The notes below the pieces were generated by a model. It was given only the letters and a program-made list of their open reading frames with translations. It was not told the origin of the DNA and ran no database searches. A DNA stretch of 6,580 bases, taken from NCBI GenBank assembly GCA_007132365.1, contig SLOS01000060.1:1-6580 (forward strand), in the 5' to 3' direction. Within the stretch, counting starts at the first letter, position 1. Each line of letters starts with the position of its first letter. The position numbers and the translations under genes were made by a program. Positions 1 to 5,663 of this stretch are shown piece by piece. Source of the stretch: Bacteroidales bacterium. Lineage in GTDB: Bacteria; Bacteroidota; Bacteroidia; Bacteroidales; PUMT01.

Positions 1-552
1 ACAAATGTAATAGCTGCATATTCGGTGGCTCAGCGCATAGACTCACTTGCAGCCATGTTTGCAATGAATTTCGGACAGGCTTTAACCAGTTTCACGGGAC
101 AAAATATTGGAGCCAATAAACTGGAGCGGGTAAAGAACGGTCTGCGCTCAACGTTGGTAATGGGAAGCTTTATCTCTGTTGCCGTAACGATAATAGTTCT
201 GTTTTTCGGTAAACAGATCATGGGTTTCTTTACCCCTGATGAACTTGTGGTCAGTTCGGGGACACGCTATCTCAATATCGTAAGTCCGTTCTATATTACC
301 TTCACGGCTATGTTTGTCATTGGGGGAGTTATGCGCGGAGCCGGTGACACTATTATCCCCATGTTTATGACTCTTTTCTCACTATGGGTTGTCCGAATTC
401 CCCTGGCATTTATACTTTCTGCATCAATGGGCGAAACCGGCATCTGGTGGGCCATACCAATAGGCTGGTGTACGGGTATGGTGCTGTCATATCTCTACTA
501 CATGACCGGAAAATGGAAAACAAGAGGAGTTATTAAGCACAAAATTGCTTAA
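1..552 (+). CDS. MATE-family multidrug/cation efflux transporter, C-terminal part (5' truncated by the window edge)
   Basis: This is the C-terminal 183 residues of an integral inner-membrane exporter of the MATE family, which expels organic cations and drugs using a Na+ or H+ gradient. The frame is open from base 1 without a start, so the GTG at 25 is an internal valine and not the true start. The visible protein begins with a typical MATE segment (AYSVAQRIDSLAAMFAMNFG, about residues 6-25) followed by the TGQNIGA motif, and contains MRGAGDT at about residues 111-117. Four hydrophobic spans are visible, at roughly 51-70, 92-110, 120-140 and 148-167, and the protein ends in a short basic cytoplasmic tail. 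MATE proteins are usually about 450 residues with 12 helices, so about 60% is missing at the left. The substrate cannot be told from this part. It runs in the same direction as yicC, with 94 bp between them, and a functional link is not evident. Confidence 0.9.
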   Translation, partial: TNVIAAYSVAQRIDSLAAMFAMNFGQALTSFTGQNIGANKLERVKNGLRSTLVMGSFISVAVTIIVLFFGKQIMGFFTPDELVVSSGTRYLNIVSPFYITFTAMFVIGGVMRGAGDTIIPMFMTLFSLWVVRIPLAFILSASMGETGIWWAIPIGWCTGMVLSYLYYMTGKWKTRGVIKHKIA

Positions 553-646
553 GTCTGATTTCACTGTCTGTATATTATTTAGGGTGACTGCTGTTTTTGT
601 ATAGATAAAAAATTATACTTTAGCGCATAATATAAAATAAAAGGAC

Positions 647-1543
647 ATGATAAGATCAATGACCGGTTTTGGCAAGGCAGAATGTGAGCTGGCAGGCACA
701 AGGGTTACCGTGGAAATCCGGTCTCTTAACAGCAGGCAGCTTGATATCAATCTTAAATTGCCTGCCGTTTACAGAGAAAAGGAAGCTTTGCTAAGAAACC
801 AGATTGCATCAAGGCTCATCAGGGGGAAAATAGATGTTACGATATTAATTGACCAGGTGGCAACAGACCAGGTGGCAACAGACCAGCTGCCTTTTATAAA
901 CAAAGCGGTGGTTAAACACTATTTTGAGGAACTGAAAAAAACAACTAAAGTGCTGAATATAAAAGAAAATTATCCTTTGGAAATGATGAAGATGGCTTTA
1001 CGGATGCCCGACACTCTGATAAATTACCGGATTGTACCTGATGAAAAGGAATGGGAAACTGTCTACAGCAGTTTTTTAGAAGCAGTGGACCGGACTGACA
1101 AATACAGGGCCGGAGAAGGGGAAGCGATGAAATCTGACTTGCAAAACCGAATCTCTGCAATTGAAGCCTGCCTTTTAGAAATTGACCGGTTTGAAGGAAC
1201 GAGGATTGAAAATATTCGAACAAGGCTGCAGCAGAATCTGAATGAATTCTTAAGTAATAATAATATTGACAGGAACCGTTTTGAGCAGGAGATTATCTTT
1301 TATCTGGAGAAACTGGATATTACAGAAGAAAAGGTGAGGCTTAAAAACCATTTGGATTATTTAAAAGATACCCTTAACGGGGAAGAAGCTTCGGGGAAAA
1401 AACTTGGTTTTATCAGTCAGGAGTTGGGAAGGGAAATCAACACCATCGGATCGAAGGCAAATGATTTCAATATTCAGAAACTGGTAGTGCAGATGAAGGA
1501 TGATCTTGAAAAAATCAAGGAGCAATCACTAAATATCTTATGA
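647..1543 (+). CDS. yicC: YicC-family endoribonuclease
   Basis: The protein has 298 residues; E. coli YicC has about 287. YicC proteins are cytoplasmic and have been described as endoribonucleases acting in RNA and small-RNA turnover; that role is known for the family and not shown here. The N-terminus MIRSMTGFGKAE is the family signature and fixes the start at 647, although another Met lies at residue 5. The N-terminal domain continues with an EIRSLNSRQLD stretch (about 23-33) and RGKIDV (59-64). The C-terminal domain (DUF1732 type) shows the basic/acidic helical block around 210-242 and the hallmark SQELGREINTIGSKAND at 257-273. AAGGA sits only one base before the ATG, too close for a normal Shine-Dalgarno sequence. 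Residues 69-78 are an exact duplication of DQVAT, followed by a further DQ (see the repeat entry). The stop overlaps the gmk start by 4 bp, so the two are probably translationally coupled. Confidence 0.93.
   Translation: MIRSMTGFGKAECELAGTRVTVEIRSLNSRQLDINLKLPAVYREKEALLRNQIASRLIRGKIDVTILIDQVATDQVATDQLPFINKAVVKHYFEELKKTTKVLNIKENYPLEMMKMALRMPDTLINYRIVPDEKEWETVYSSFLEAVDRTDKYRAGEGEAMKSDLQNRISAIEACLLEIDRFEGTRIENIRTRLQQNLNEFLSNNNIDRNRFEQEIIFYLEKLDITEEKVRLKNHLDYLKDTLNGEEASGKKLGFISQELGREINTIGSKANDFNIQKLVVQMKDDLEKIKEQSLNIL
851..886 (+). repeat. In-frame 15-bp tandem duplication inside yicC
   Basis: Two identical adjacent copies of GACCAGGTGGCAACA occupy 851-865 and 866-880. The first six bases of the unit recur at 881-886 (GACCAG), giving 2.4 copies. 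The unit is five codons, so the frame is kept and the protein reads DQVAT-DQVAT-DQ at residues 69-80. The copies are identical even at third codon positions, which suggests a recent duplication by replication slippage. It lies just after the conserved RGKIDV segment, in a place where a lengthened loop would probably be tolerated. Confidence 0.95.
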
Positions 1544-2124
1544 TACAGGGCAAATTAATTATTTTATCCGCTCCCTCGGGGGCCGGAAAAACCACCCTGG
1601 TAAACTTCCTGCTTACCAGGGATCTTAAAATCGCCTTTTCCGTGTCTGCCACCAGCAGAAAAAAAAGGCCACATGAGGTTGAAGGTAAAGATTATTATTT
1701 TATATCAGCTGATGAGTTTAAAGAGAAAATAAAGAATGATGAGTTTCTTGAATGGGAAGAGGTATACCGGGATCATTATTACGGAACACTTAAAAGTGAA
1801 ATTGAGAGGATATGGTCAGTGGGTTTAAATGTGATATTGGATGTTGATGTGAAGGGGGGGCTGAATATTAAGAAAAAATACGGAGGCAGGGCGCTCTCCG
1901 TGTTCATCATGCCGCCTTCGGTGAAAGAACTTGAAAAACGGCTGATAAAACGATCTACCGAAAGCATCGGGAAATTGAAAGGAAGAATTGCCAAAGCTGA
2001 AGCAGAGCTGAAACATGCTGGTGAATTTGACGTCATCATAATTAATGACAACCTGGAAAAAGCAAAAAGGGAGACACTTGTTACAGTTACCGGATTTTTA
2101 AAACAACCTTACCAATCTTCATGA
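1540..2124 (+). CDS. gmk: Guanylate kinase (GMP kinase)
   Basis: This enzyme phosphorylates GMP to GDP with ATP in the cytoplasm, an essential step of guanine nucleotide synthesis and salvage. The product has 194 residues, within the usual range of about 190-210. The P-loop SAPSGAGKTTL is at residues 10-20. The GMP-binding part follows: VSATSRKKRPHEVEGKDYYF at 35-54 with Arg40 and Arg43, then EWEEVYRDHYYGT at 71-83. The DVDVKGGLNIKKK segment is at 101-113. The lid region with Arg134, Arg138 and Arg149 and the FDVIIIND motif at 163-170 complete the fold. The ATG lies within the yicC stop (shared ATGA, 1540-1543), indicating translational coupling. An AAGGAG at 1517-1522 is too far upstream to be its ribosome site. 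It contains an A8 run (1659-1666) and a G7 run (1854-1860), but the frame is intact across both. Confidence 0.97.
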   Translation: MIQGKLIILSAPSGAGKTTLVNFLLTRDLKIAFSVSATSRKKRPHEVEGKDYYFISADEFKEKIKNDEFLEWEEVYRDHYYGTLKSEIERIWSVGLNVILDVDVKGGLNIKKKYGGRALSVFIMPPSVKELEKRLIKRSTESIGKLKGRIAKAEAELKHAGEFDVIIINDNLEKAKRETLVTVTGFLKQPYQSS

Positions 2125-2198
2125 TATTTTTTCTCACAAAAAATCATTAATAAAACAGTTATATCCATTGGATTTGAAATCGATAACTATATGATAAA

Positions 2199-2780
2199 AT
2201 GGCGATAAAAAGAACAGGTCTGCTTTTCGGATCTTTCAACCCGGTACATATAGGGCATATGGCTGTTGCGGGGTATATGAAGGAATTTGCGGGCATGGAT
2301 GAAATCTGGTTCATTGTGAGTCCGCAAAATCCCTTTAAGAACCCTGAACAACTTGCCAGTCCTGCTGCACGGCTTCACATGGTCAGGCTGGCAACAGAGG
2401 ACCATCCTTCATTCAGTGCCTCGGATATAGAGTTTGGAATGCCAGTTCCCTCATACACTCTCAATACCATGAAAAAACTGACCAGGGAATTTACAGGAAG
2501 AGATTTCCACATAATAACAGGTACGGATAATATTGAAAGCATAGTCAGCTGGAAGGGAGGCAGGACCCTTGTAAGGGATTATCAGTTTCTTGTTTATCCC
2601 CGGCCGGGAGATAGTTTTTCCAGGTTGAGCCTTTTCAGCAAAGCCATAATTGTCAATGCACCTGTAATTGAGGTCTCCTCGTCATTTATTCGCAAGGCAT
2701 TAAAAGAGGGAAAGGATATGCGTGCCTTTGTGCCCCTCAGGGCATATGAATACCTTGTTAAAAACAGGATATACCTTTAG
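2199..2780 (+). CDS. nadD: Nicotinate-nucleotide adenylyltransferase
   Basis: NadD transfers AMP from ATP to nicotinate mononucleotide, giving deamido-NAD, a near-final step of NAD synthesis shared by the de novo and salvage routes. The protein has 193 residues, normal for bacterial NadD. The nucleotidyltransferase signature GSFNPVHIGH is at 11-20, with the two catalytic His at 17 and 20. Other family landmarks are SPQNPFK (41-47), SYTLNTM (85-91), TGTDNIESIVSWK (107-119) and the ATP-binding SSSFIRKAL (160-168). The ATG at 2199 places the signature close to the N-terminus, as expected. It follows gmk by 74 bp with no clear terminator between them, so it is probably co-transcribed; a separate promoter cannot be excluded. 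No Shine-Dalgarno sequence is present (the upstream bases are A/T-rich). Its stop lies 17 bp from the end of the convergent korC. Confidence 0.96.
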   Translation: MAIKRTGLLFGSFNPVHIGHMAVAGYMKEFAGMDEIWFIVSPQNPFKNPEQLASPAARLHMVRLATEDHPSFSASDIEFGMPVPSYTLNTMKKLTREFTGRDFHIITGTDNIESIVSWKGGRTLVRDYQFLVYPRPGDSFSRLSLFSKAIIVNAPVIEVSSSFIRKALKEGKDMRAFVPLRAYEYLVKNRIYL

Positions 2781-2797
2781 GGTACAAAGTCATATCA

Positions 2798-3349
2798 TCA
2801 GAGTTCCTTAACCGGTCGTATAATATCCATACCTCTCAGTATTGCTTTTTCATTTACAGGGATAAGCGAATGATGTCTTTCAGGCAGTGATTCTGCAAGT
2901 CCCTTGATCACATTCTCAAGCTTCACCAGGGGTTTGATTTTTAAATACCCTCCGAGAACTATCATGTTAAATGTCCTGGCAGATTCCATTTTTGCGGCTT
3001 CCTCTGCAGCATCAACCCTGTAGATATTAATATCTTTCCGTTCAGGATGTCGTGAAATTCCATTGCCATCATAAATAAGCATTCCTCCCGGTTTAACTGA
3101 ATTCTCGAATTTGTCCATCGACTGCTGATTTAGAATAATGGCAGTATCAAACTTATTAATAATGGGTGAACTGATGCGTTCGTCGCTCAGGATTACAGTT
3201 ACATTGGCTGTTCCCCCGCGCATTTCGGGACCATAGGAAGGCATCCAGCTGACTTCCTGCTCCTGCATTATTCCTGAATAGGCCAGTATCTTGCCCATTG
3301 AGAGAACTCCCTGGCCTCCAAAACCTGCAATGATAATCTCTTCGGTCAT
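2798..3349 (-). CDS. korC: 2-oxoacid:ferredoxin oxidoreductase, gamma subunit (KorC/VorC type)
   Basis: This is the gamma subunit of a four-subunit, CoA-dependent 2-oxoacid:ferredoxin oxidoreductase. In this enzyme family the gamma domain helps bind CoA and forms part of the active-site interface. The protein has 183 residues, typical for a separate gamma chain. The glycine-rich IIIAGFGGQGVLSMGK is at 5-20, and the family hallmark SYGPEMRGGTANVTVILS is at 38-55. It is the last gene of the operon, starting 10 bp after the korB stop. No Shine-Dalgarno sequence is visible, so coupling to korB is likely. The symbol is by subunit role: the sequence does not say whether the substrate is 2-oxoglutarate, a branched-chain 2-oxoacid or another 2-oxoacid. 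Confidence 0.92.
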   Translation of the reverse strand: MTEEIIIAGFGGQGVLSMGKILAYSGIMQEQEVSWMPSYGPEMRGGTANVTVILSDERISSPIINKFDTAIILNQQSMDKFENSVKPGGMLIYDGNGISRHPERKDINIYRVDAAEEAAKMESARTFNMIVLGGYLKIKPLVKLENVIKGLAESLPERHHSLIPVNEKAILRGMDIIRPVKEL

Positions 3350-3359
3350 ACTGTAGTTT

Positions 3360-4154
3360 TTATTCTTTGTTCAGCAATCTGCCTTCAAGTTTAATATCTC
3401 CGAGGGGATAAAAAGGAAACATGTTTTCAACCATCCATTTGTTTGCCTGTACAGGAGACATCTTCCATCCTGAATTGCAATTCGATACGATCTCAACCAA
3501 AGAAAGGCCCTTTTTGAGTTTCTGGCTTTCAAAGGCCTGCCGTATTGCCTTTTTGGCTTTCCTTACATTTACAGGAGTGTGCACTGCCTGACGGGTTACA
3601 TAGTAAGTGCCGGGCAGCCGGGCAACAAGTTCAGTAATCTTTAGCGGATTTCCCATCATCTTCACATCACGTCCATAGGGTGAGGTGGATGATCTCATTT
3701 CAGGAAGCGTCGTCGGTGCCATTTGCCCTCCGGTCATCCCGTAAATACCATTATTAATAAAGAAAATTGTAAAATTCTCCCCCCTGTTGCAGGCATGTAT
3801 GGTTTCGGCCGTACCAATGGCGGCAAGGTCTCCATCCCCCTGGTAGGTGAAAACAAATTTTTCGGGCATCAGCCTTTTAACAGCCGTAGCTAAAGCAGGA
3901 GCCCGGCCATGGGCTGCCCCCTGCATGTCAATATCAAGGTAATTATACATAAGCACCGAGCAGCCGACAGGCGTGATGCCTATAGTTTCCGGTTGTATAT
4001 TCATTTCCTCTATTACCTCGGCAATAAGTCTGTGTGCAGTTCCATGACCGCAACCGGGACAATAATGCATGACATTGTCTGTCAGAACCGGTGTTTTTTT
4101 GTATACCAGGTTCTCTTCTTTTACAATATCATCAGCTGTTATATTTTTAGTCAT
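3360..4154 (-). CDS. korB: 2-oxoacid:ferredoxin oxidoreductase, TPP-binding beta subunit
   Basis: The beta subunit carries the thiamine pyrophosphate that decarboxylates the 2-oxoacid, and a proximal [4Fe-4S] cluster. The protein has 264 residues, close to the usual size. The HYCPGCGHG motif is at 30-38. The TPP/Mg2+ motif starts with GDGD at 106-109 and ends with the Asn pair at 134-135, followed by GIYGMTGGQ (136-144). By analogy with pyruvate:ferredoxin oxidoreductase, Cys32, Cys35, Cys65 and Cys226 fit the CxxC...C...C ligand pattern of the proximal cluster; this assignment is inference. HGRAPALATAVKRL at 82-95 is also typical. The start codon overlaps the alpha-subunit stop (4151-4154), pointing to translational coupling and matched stoichiometry. 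Confidence 0.95.
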   Translation of the reverse strand: MTKNITADDIVKEENLVYKKTPVLTDNVMHYCPGCGHGTAHRLIAEVIEEMNIQPETIGITPVGCSVLMYNYLDIDMQGAAHGRAPALATAVKRLMPEKFVFTYQGDGDLAAIGTAETIHACNRGENFTIFFINNGIYGMTGGQMAPTTLPEMRSSTSPYGRDVKMMGNPLKITELVARLPGTYYVTRQAVHTPVNVRKAKKAIRQAFESQKLKKGLSLVEIVSNCNSGWKMSPVQANKWMVENMFPFYPLGDIKLEGRLLNKE

Positions 4155-5227
4155 GATTTGGATATCTTTTTAATCATGTTTTCCAAAGCAACTACAATCT
4201 CATCAGGCGAGGGAATAACCCCACCCATCCGACCGAAATGTTCAACTCCCACCCTGCCGTTTACTGCCAGCATGACATCTTCAACCATCTGGCCGGTACT
4301 CATTTCAACGGCAAGCATTCCTTTTACCTGTCTGCCAAGTTCTTTAAGAGGCTTTTCCGGAAATGGAAAAAGTGTGATTGGTCTCAGCAGTCCGGCTTTA
4401 ATTCCTCTTTCCCTTGCCAGCTGAACCGATTTCTGACAAATCCGGGCACTGGTGCCGTAGGCAACGAAAATATATTCAGCGTCGTCACATTCTATCATTT
4501 CAAATCTGACCTCATCTTCCTTCATCTTTTTGTACTTGGCCTGAATATTAAAATTATGTTTTTCCTGCTTTAAAGGATCCAGATCCAGGGAAGTAATTAT
4601 ATTCCTTTCCCTGTCCGCGCTTTTACCGGTTGTGGCCCAGGAGGGAAAATCCTTCAACCTGGGCTTCTGTTCATCAAGCCATACTTTCTCCATCATCTGT
4701 CCCAATGCCCCGTCAGTCAGTATCATCGCCGGGTTCCTGTATTTGAAGGCAAGATCAAAACCCAGTCCCACAAAATCTGCCATTTCCTGTACAGACTGGG
4801 GAGCAAGTACAATAAGCCTGTAGTCTCCATGCCCGCCGCCTTTTACGGCCTGGAAATAGTCCGACTGTGACGGCTGTATTGTCCCGAGTCCGGGTCCGCC
4901 CCTCACAACATTAACCACAAGGCAGGGAAGTTCGGCACCTGCCATATAGCTGAGTCCCTCCTGTTTAAGGCTGATTCCGGGACTTGACGAGGAGGTGATC
5001 ACTTTACGCCCGCAACCGGCACCGCCATAAACCATATTGATCGCCGCAACTTCACTTTCAGCTTGCAATACAATCATGCCGGTGCGTTCATAAGGCCTCT
5101 CAAGCATCAGATACTCCAGTATCTCGGACTGGGGAGTGATGGGATACCCGAAGTATGCATCTGCACCTGCTCGTATGGCAGCTTCGGCTATCGCCTCATT
5201 TCCTTTCATCAGTTTCAGTTCCTTCAT
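4151..5227 (-). CDS. vorB/korA: 2-oxoacid:ferredoxin oxidoreductase, alpha subunit (VorB/KorA type)
   Basis: This is the alpha chain, which pairs with beta to bind the 2-oxoacid and activate TPP. The protein has 358 residues and begins MKELKLMKGNEAIAEAAI, the usual start of this group. The pyrimidine-binding domain shows YPITP at 28-32, whose Thr31 corresponds to the active-site Thr of the family. It continues with TSSSSPGISLKQEG at 78-91 and RGGPGLGTIQPSQSDY at 109-124. The transketolase-C-like domain spans roughly 255-350 and includes LLRPITLFPFP. The overall pattern matches proteins commonly named 3-methyl-2-oxobutanoate (2-ketoisovalerate) ferredoxin oxidoreductase VorB, but those names are often transferred without biochemical proof and 2-oxoglutarate is an alternative. 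The gene starts 20 bp after korD and its stop overlaps the korB start. A weak AGGT lies about 10 bases before the ATG. Confidence 0.94.
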   Translation of the reverse strand: MKELKLMKGNEAIAEAAIRAGADAYFGYPITPQSEILEYLMLERPYERTGMIVLQAESEVAAINMVYGGAGCGRKVITSSSSPGISLKQEGLSYMAGAELPCLVVNVVRGGPGLGTIQPSQSDYFQAVKGGGHGDYRLIVLAPQSVQEMADFVGLGFDLAFKYRNPAMILTDGALGQMMEKVWLDEQKPRLKDFPSWATTGKSADRERNIITSLDLDPLKQEKHNFNIQAKYKKMKEDEVRFEMIECDDAEYIFVAYGTSARICQKSVQLARERGIKAGLLRPITLFPFPEKPLKELGRQVKGMLAVEMSTGQMVEDVMLAVNGRVGVEHFGRMGGVIPSPDEIVVALENMIKKISKS

Positions 5228-5247
5228 TACAGACCTGTATATTATTT

Positions 5248-5475
5248 TTATACTTTCTTTTTCTTGTATACCGTAATAACTCCATCAGGACAGACTATTG
5301 CACAGTTTGCACAACCAATGCAGGCATCCGGATTCTCCATGTATGCAAAATGATAACCTTTTCCGTTTACCTCCCTGGCCAGCCGTATTACATCGGTCGG
5401 GCATGCAACCACGCACACCTCGCAGCCTTTGCAATTTTCTCTGTCTACTATGATGGATCCTTTAACTTTAGCCAT
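5248..5475 (-). CDS. korD: 2-oxoacid:ferredoxin oxidoreductase, delta subunit (2[4Fe-4S] ferredoxin)
   Basis: This small cytoplasmic iron-sulfur protein of 75 residues is the electron-exit subunit of the oxidoreductase and passes electrons from the beta-subunit cluster to soluble ferredoxin. Two complete CxxCxxCxxxCP motifs are visible: Cys15, 18, 21 and 25 followed by Pro26, and Cys52, 55, 58 and 62 followed by Pro63. Each motif supplies ligands for two [4Fe-4S] clusters, as in bacterial 8Fe ferredoxins. A 26-residue linker separates them, and the tail is lysine-rich. It is the first gene of the operon in the order delta-alpha-beta-gamma. The start ATG is followed closely by the first cluster motif, so no shorter start is sensible. 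No Shine-Dalgarno sequence is seen. Taken alone it could be called a generic ferredoxin; the position 20 bp before the alpha gene decides the role. Confidence 0.93.
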   Translation of the reverse strand: MAKVKGSIIVDRENCKGCEVCVVACPTDVIRLAREVNGKGYHFAYMENPDACIGCANCAIVCPDGVITVYKKKKV

Positions 5476-5582
5476 ATTTCACTACTATTGTTGTGACAAT
5501 TAGTTCTTTATGGGTCAATTTCGAATAGAGATCTTTAAATGTGATATACAGTATCTTATAATTATATTTTCATTATTATTTT

Positions 5583-5590
5583 CAAAAATA
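5583..5590 (-). promoter_or_regulatory. Candidate Bacteroidota-type -7 promoter element for the kor operon
   Basis: The minus strand reads TATTTTTG, an exact match to the TAnnTTTG -7 consensus known from Bacteroides promoters. It lies about 107 bases upstream of the korD start, which would leave a leader of roughly 100 bases. I do not see a clear TTTG or TTG at the expected -33 position, and the region is AT-rich, so a chance match is possible. Confidence 0.3.
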
Positions 5591-5607
5591 AGAATTCGTA
5601 TGCTGTG

Positions 5608-5622
5608 TAATAATGATTATTA
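5608..5622. promoter_or_regulatory. Perfect 7-1-7 palindrome resembling a Fur/PerR-family operator
   Basis: TAATAATGATTATTA is a perfect inverted repeat with 7-base arms around a central G. It matches the 7-1-7 Fur core TGATAATnATTATCA at all but positions 2 and 14, and the PerR core TTATAATnATTATAA at all but the same two positions. It sits 132 bp upstream of korD and would cover the -33 zone of the candidate promoter at 5583-5590, a usual place for a repressor. The operator role is inference, since short AT-only palindromes can arise by chance. Confidence 0.35.
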
Positions 5623-5663
5623 TCAGTTGTACAGGAAGGCAGGCTGAACACCGCCGTCCCGGA

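Noticed and set aside
25..27. GTG as the start of the MATE protein
   Set aside because: The frame is open to base 1 with conserved MATE sequence (NVIAAYS) ahead of it, and only the C-terminal helices are present downstream.
596..623. Possible promoter before yicC (TTTG at 596-599 and TACTTTAG at 616-623)
   Set aside because: The -7 part has a mismatch to TAnnTTTG and the spacing is only 16 bp where about 19-21 is usual. A promoter may exist in this AT-rich gap, but these bases do not establish it.
1659..1666. A8 run followed by G in gmk, like a -1 frameshift slippery site
   Set aside because: The codon phase is AGA AAA AAA AGG, so the G is the second base of a codon and the A AAA AAG phasing needed for -1 slippage is absent. 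The frame continues intact through the GMP-binding site.
1854..1860. G7 homopolymer in gmk as a phase-variable tract
   Set aside because: It encodes the Lys-Gly-Gly of the conserved DVDVKGGLN segment, and guanylate kinase is generally essential, so on/off switching is unlikely. It is at most a sequencing-error hot spot.
2121..2147. Inverted repeat at the gmk stop (ATGA..TTTTTT / AAAAAATCAT, 5-base loop) as a terminator
   Set aside because: The stem is nearly all A-T, has a two-base bulge and overlaps the stop codon. It should be too unstable for an intrinsic terminator.
2157..2188. Inverted repeat AGTTAT / ATAACT upstream of nadD
   Set aside because: Six A-T-rich base pairs around a 20-base loop are expected by chance in such sequence.
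3909..4424. A 171-codon open frame on the plus strand across the korB/vorB junction, and other plus-strand frames at 4238-4573, 4632-4823, 5063-5353 and 5155-5496
   Set aside because: They are antisense to strongly recognisable kor genes, have Cys/Ser/Phe-rich low-information translations without family motifs, and are best explained as reverse-frame shadows.
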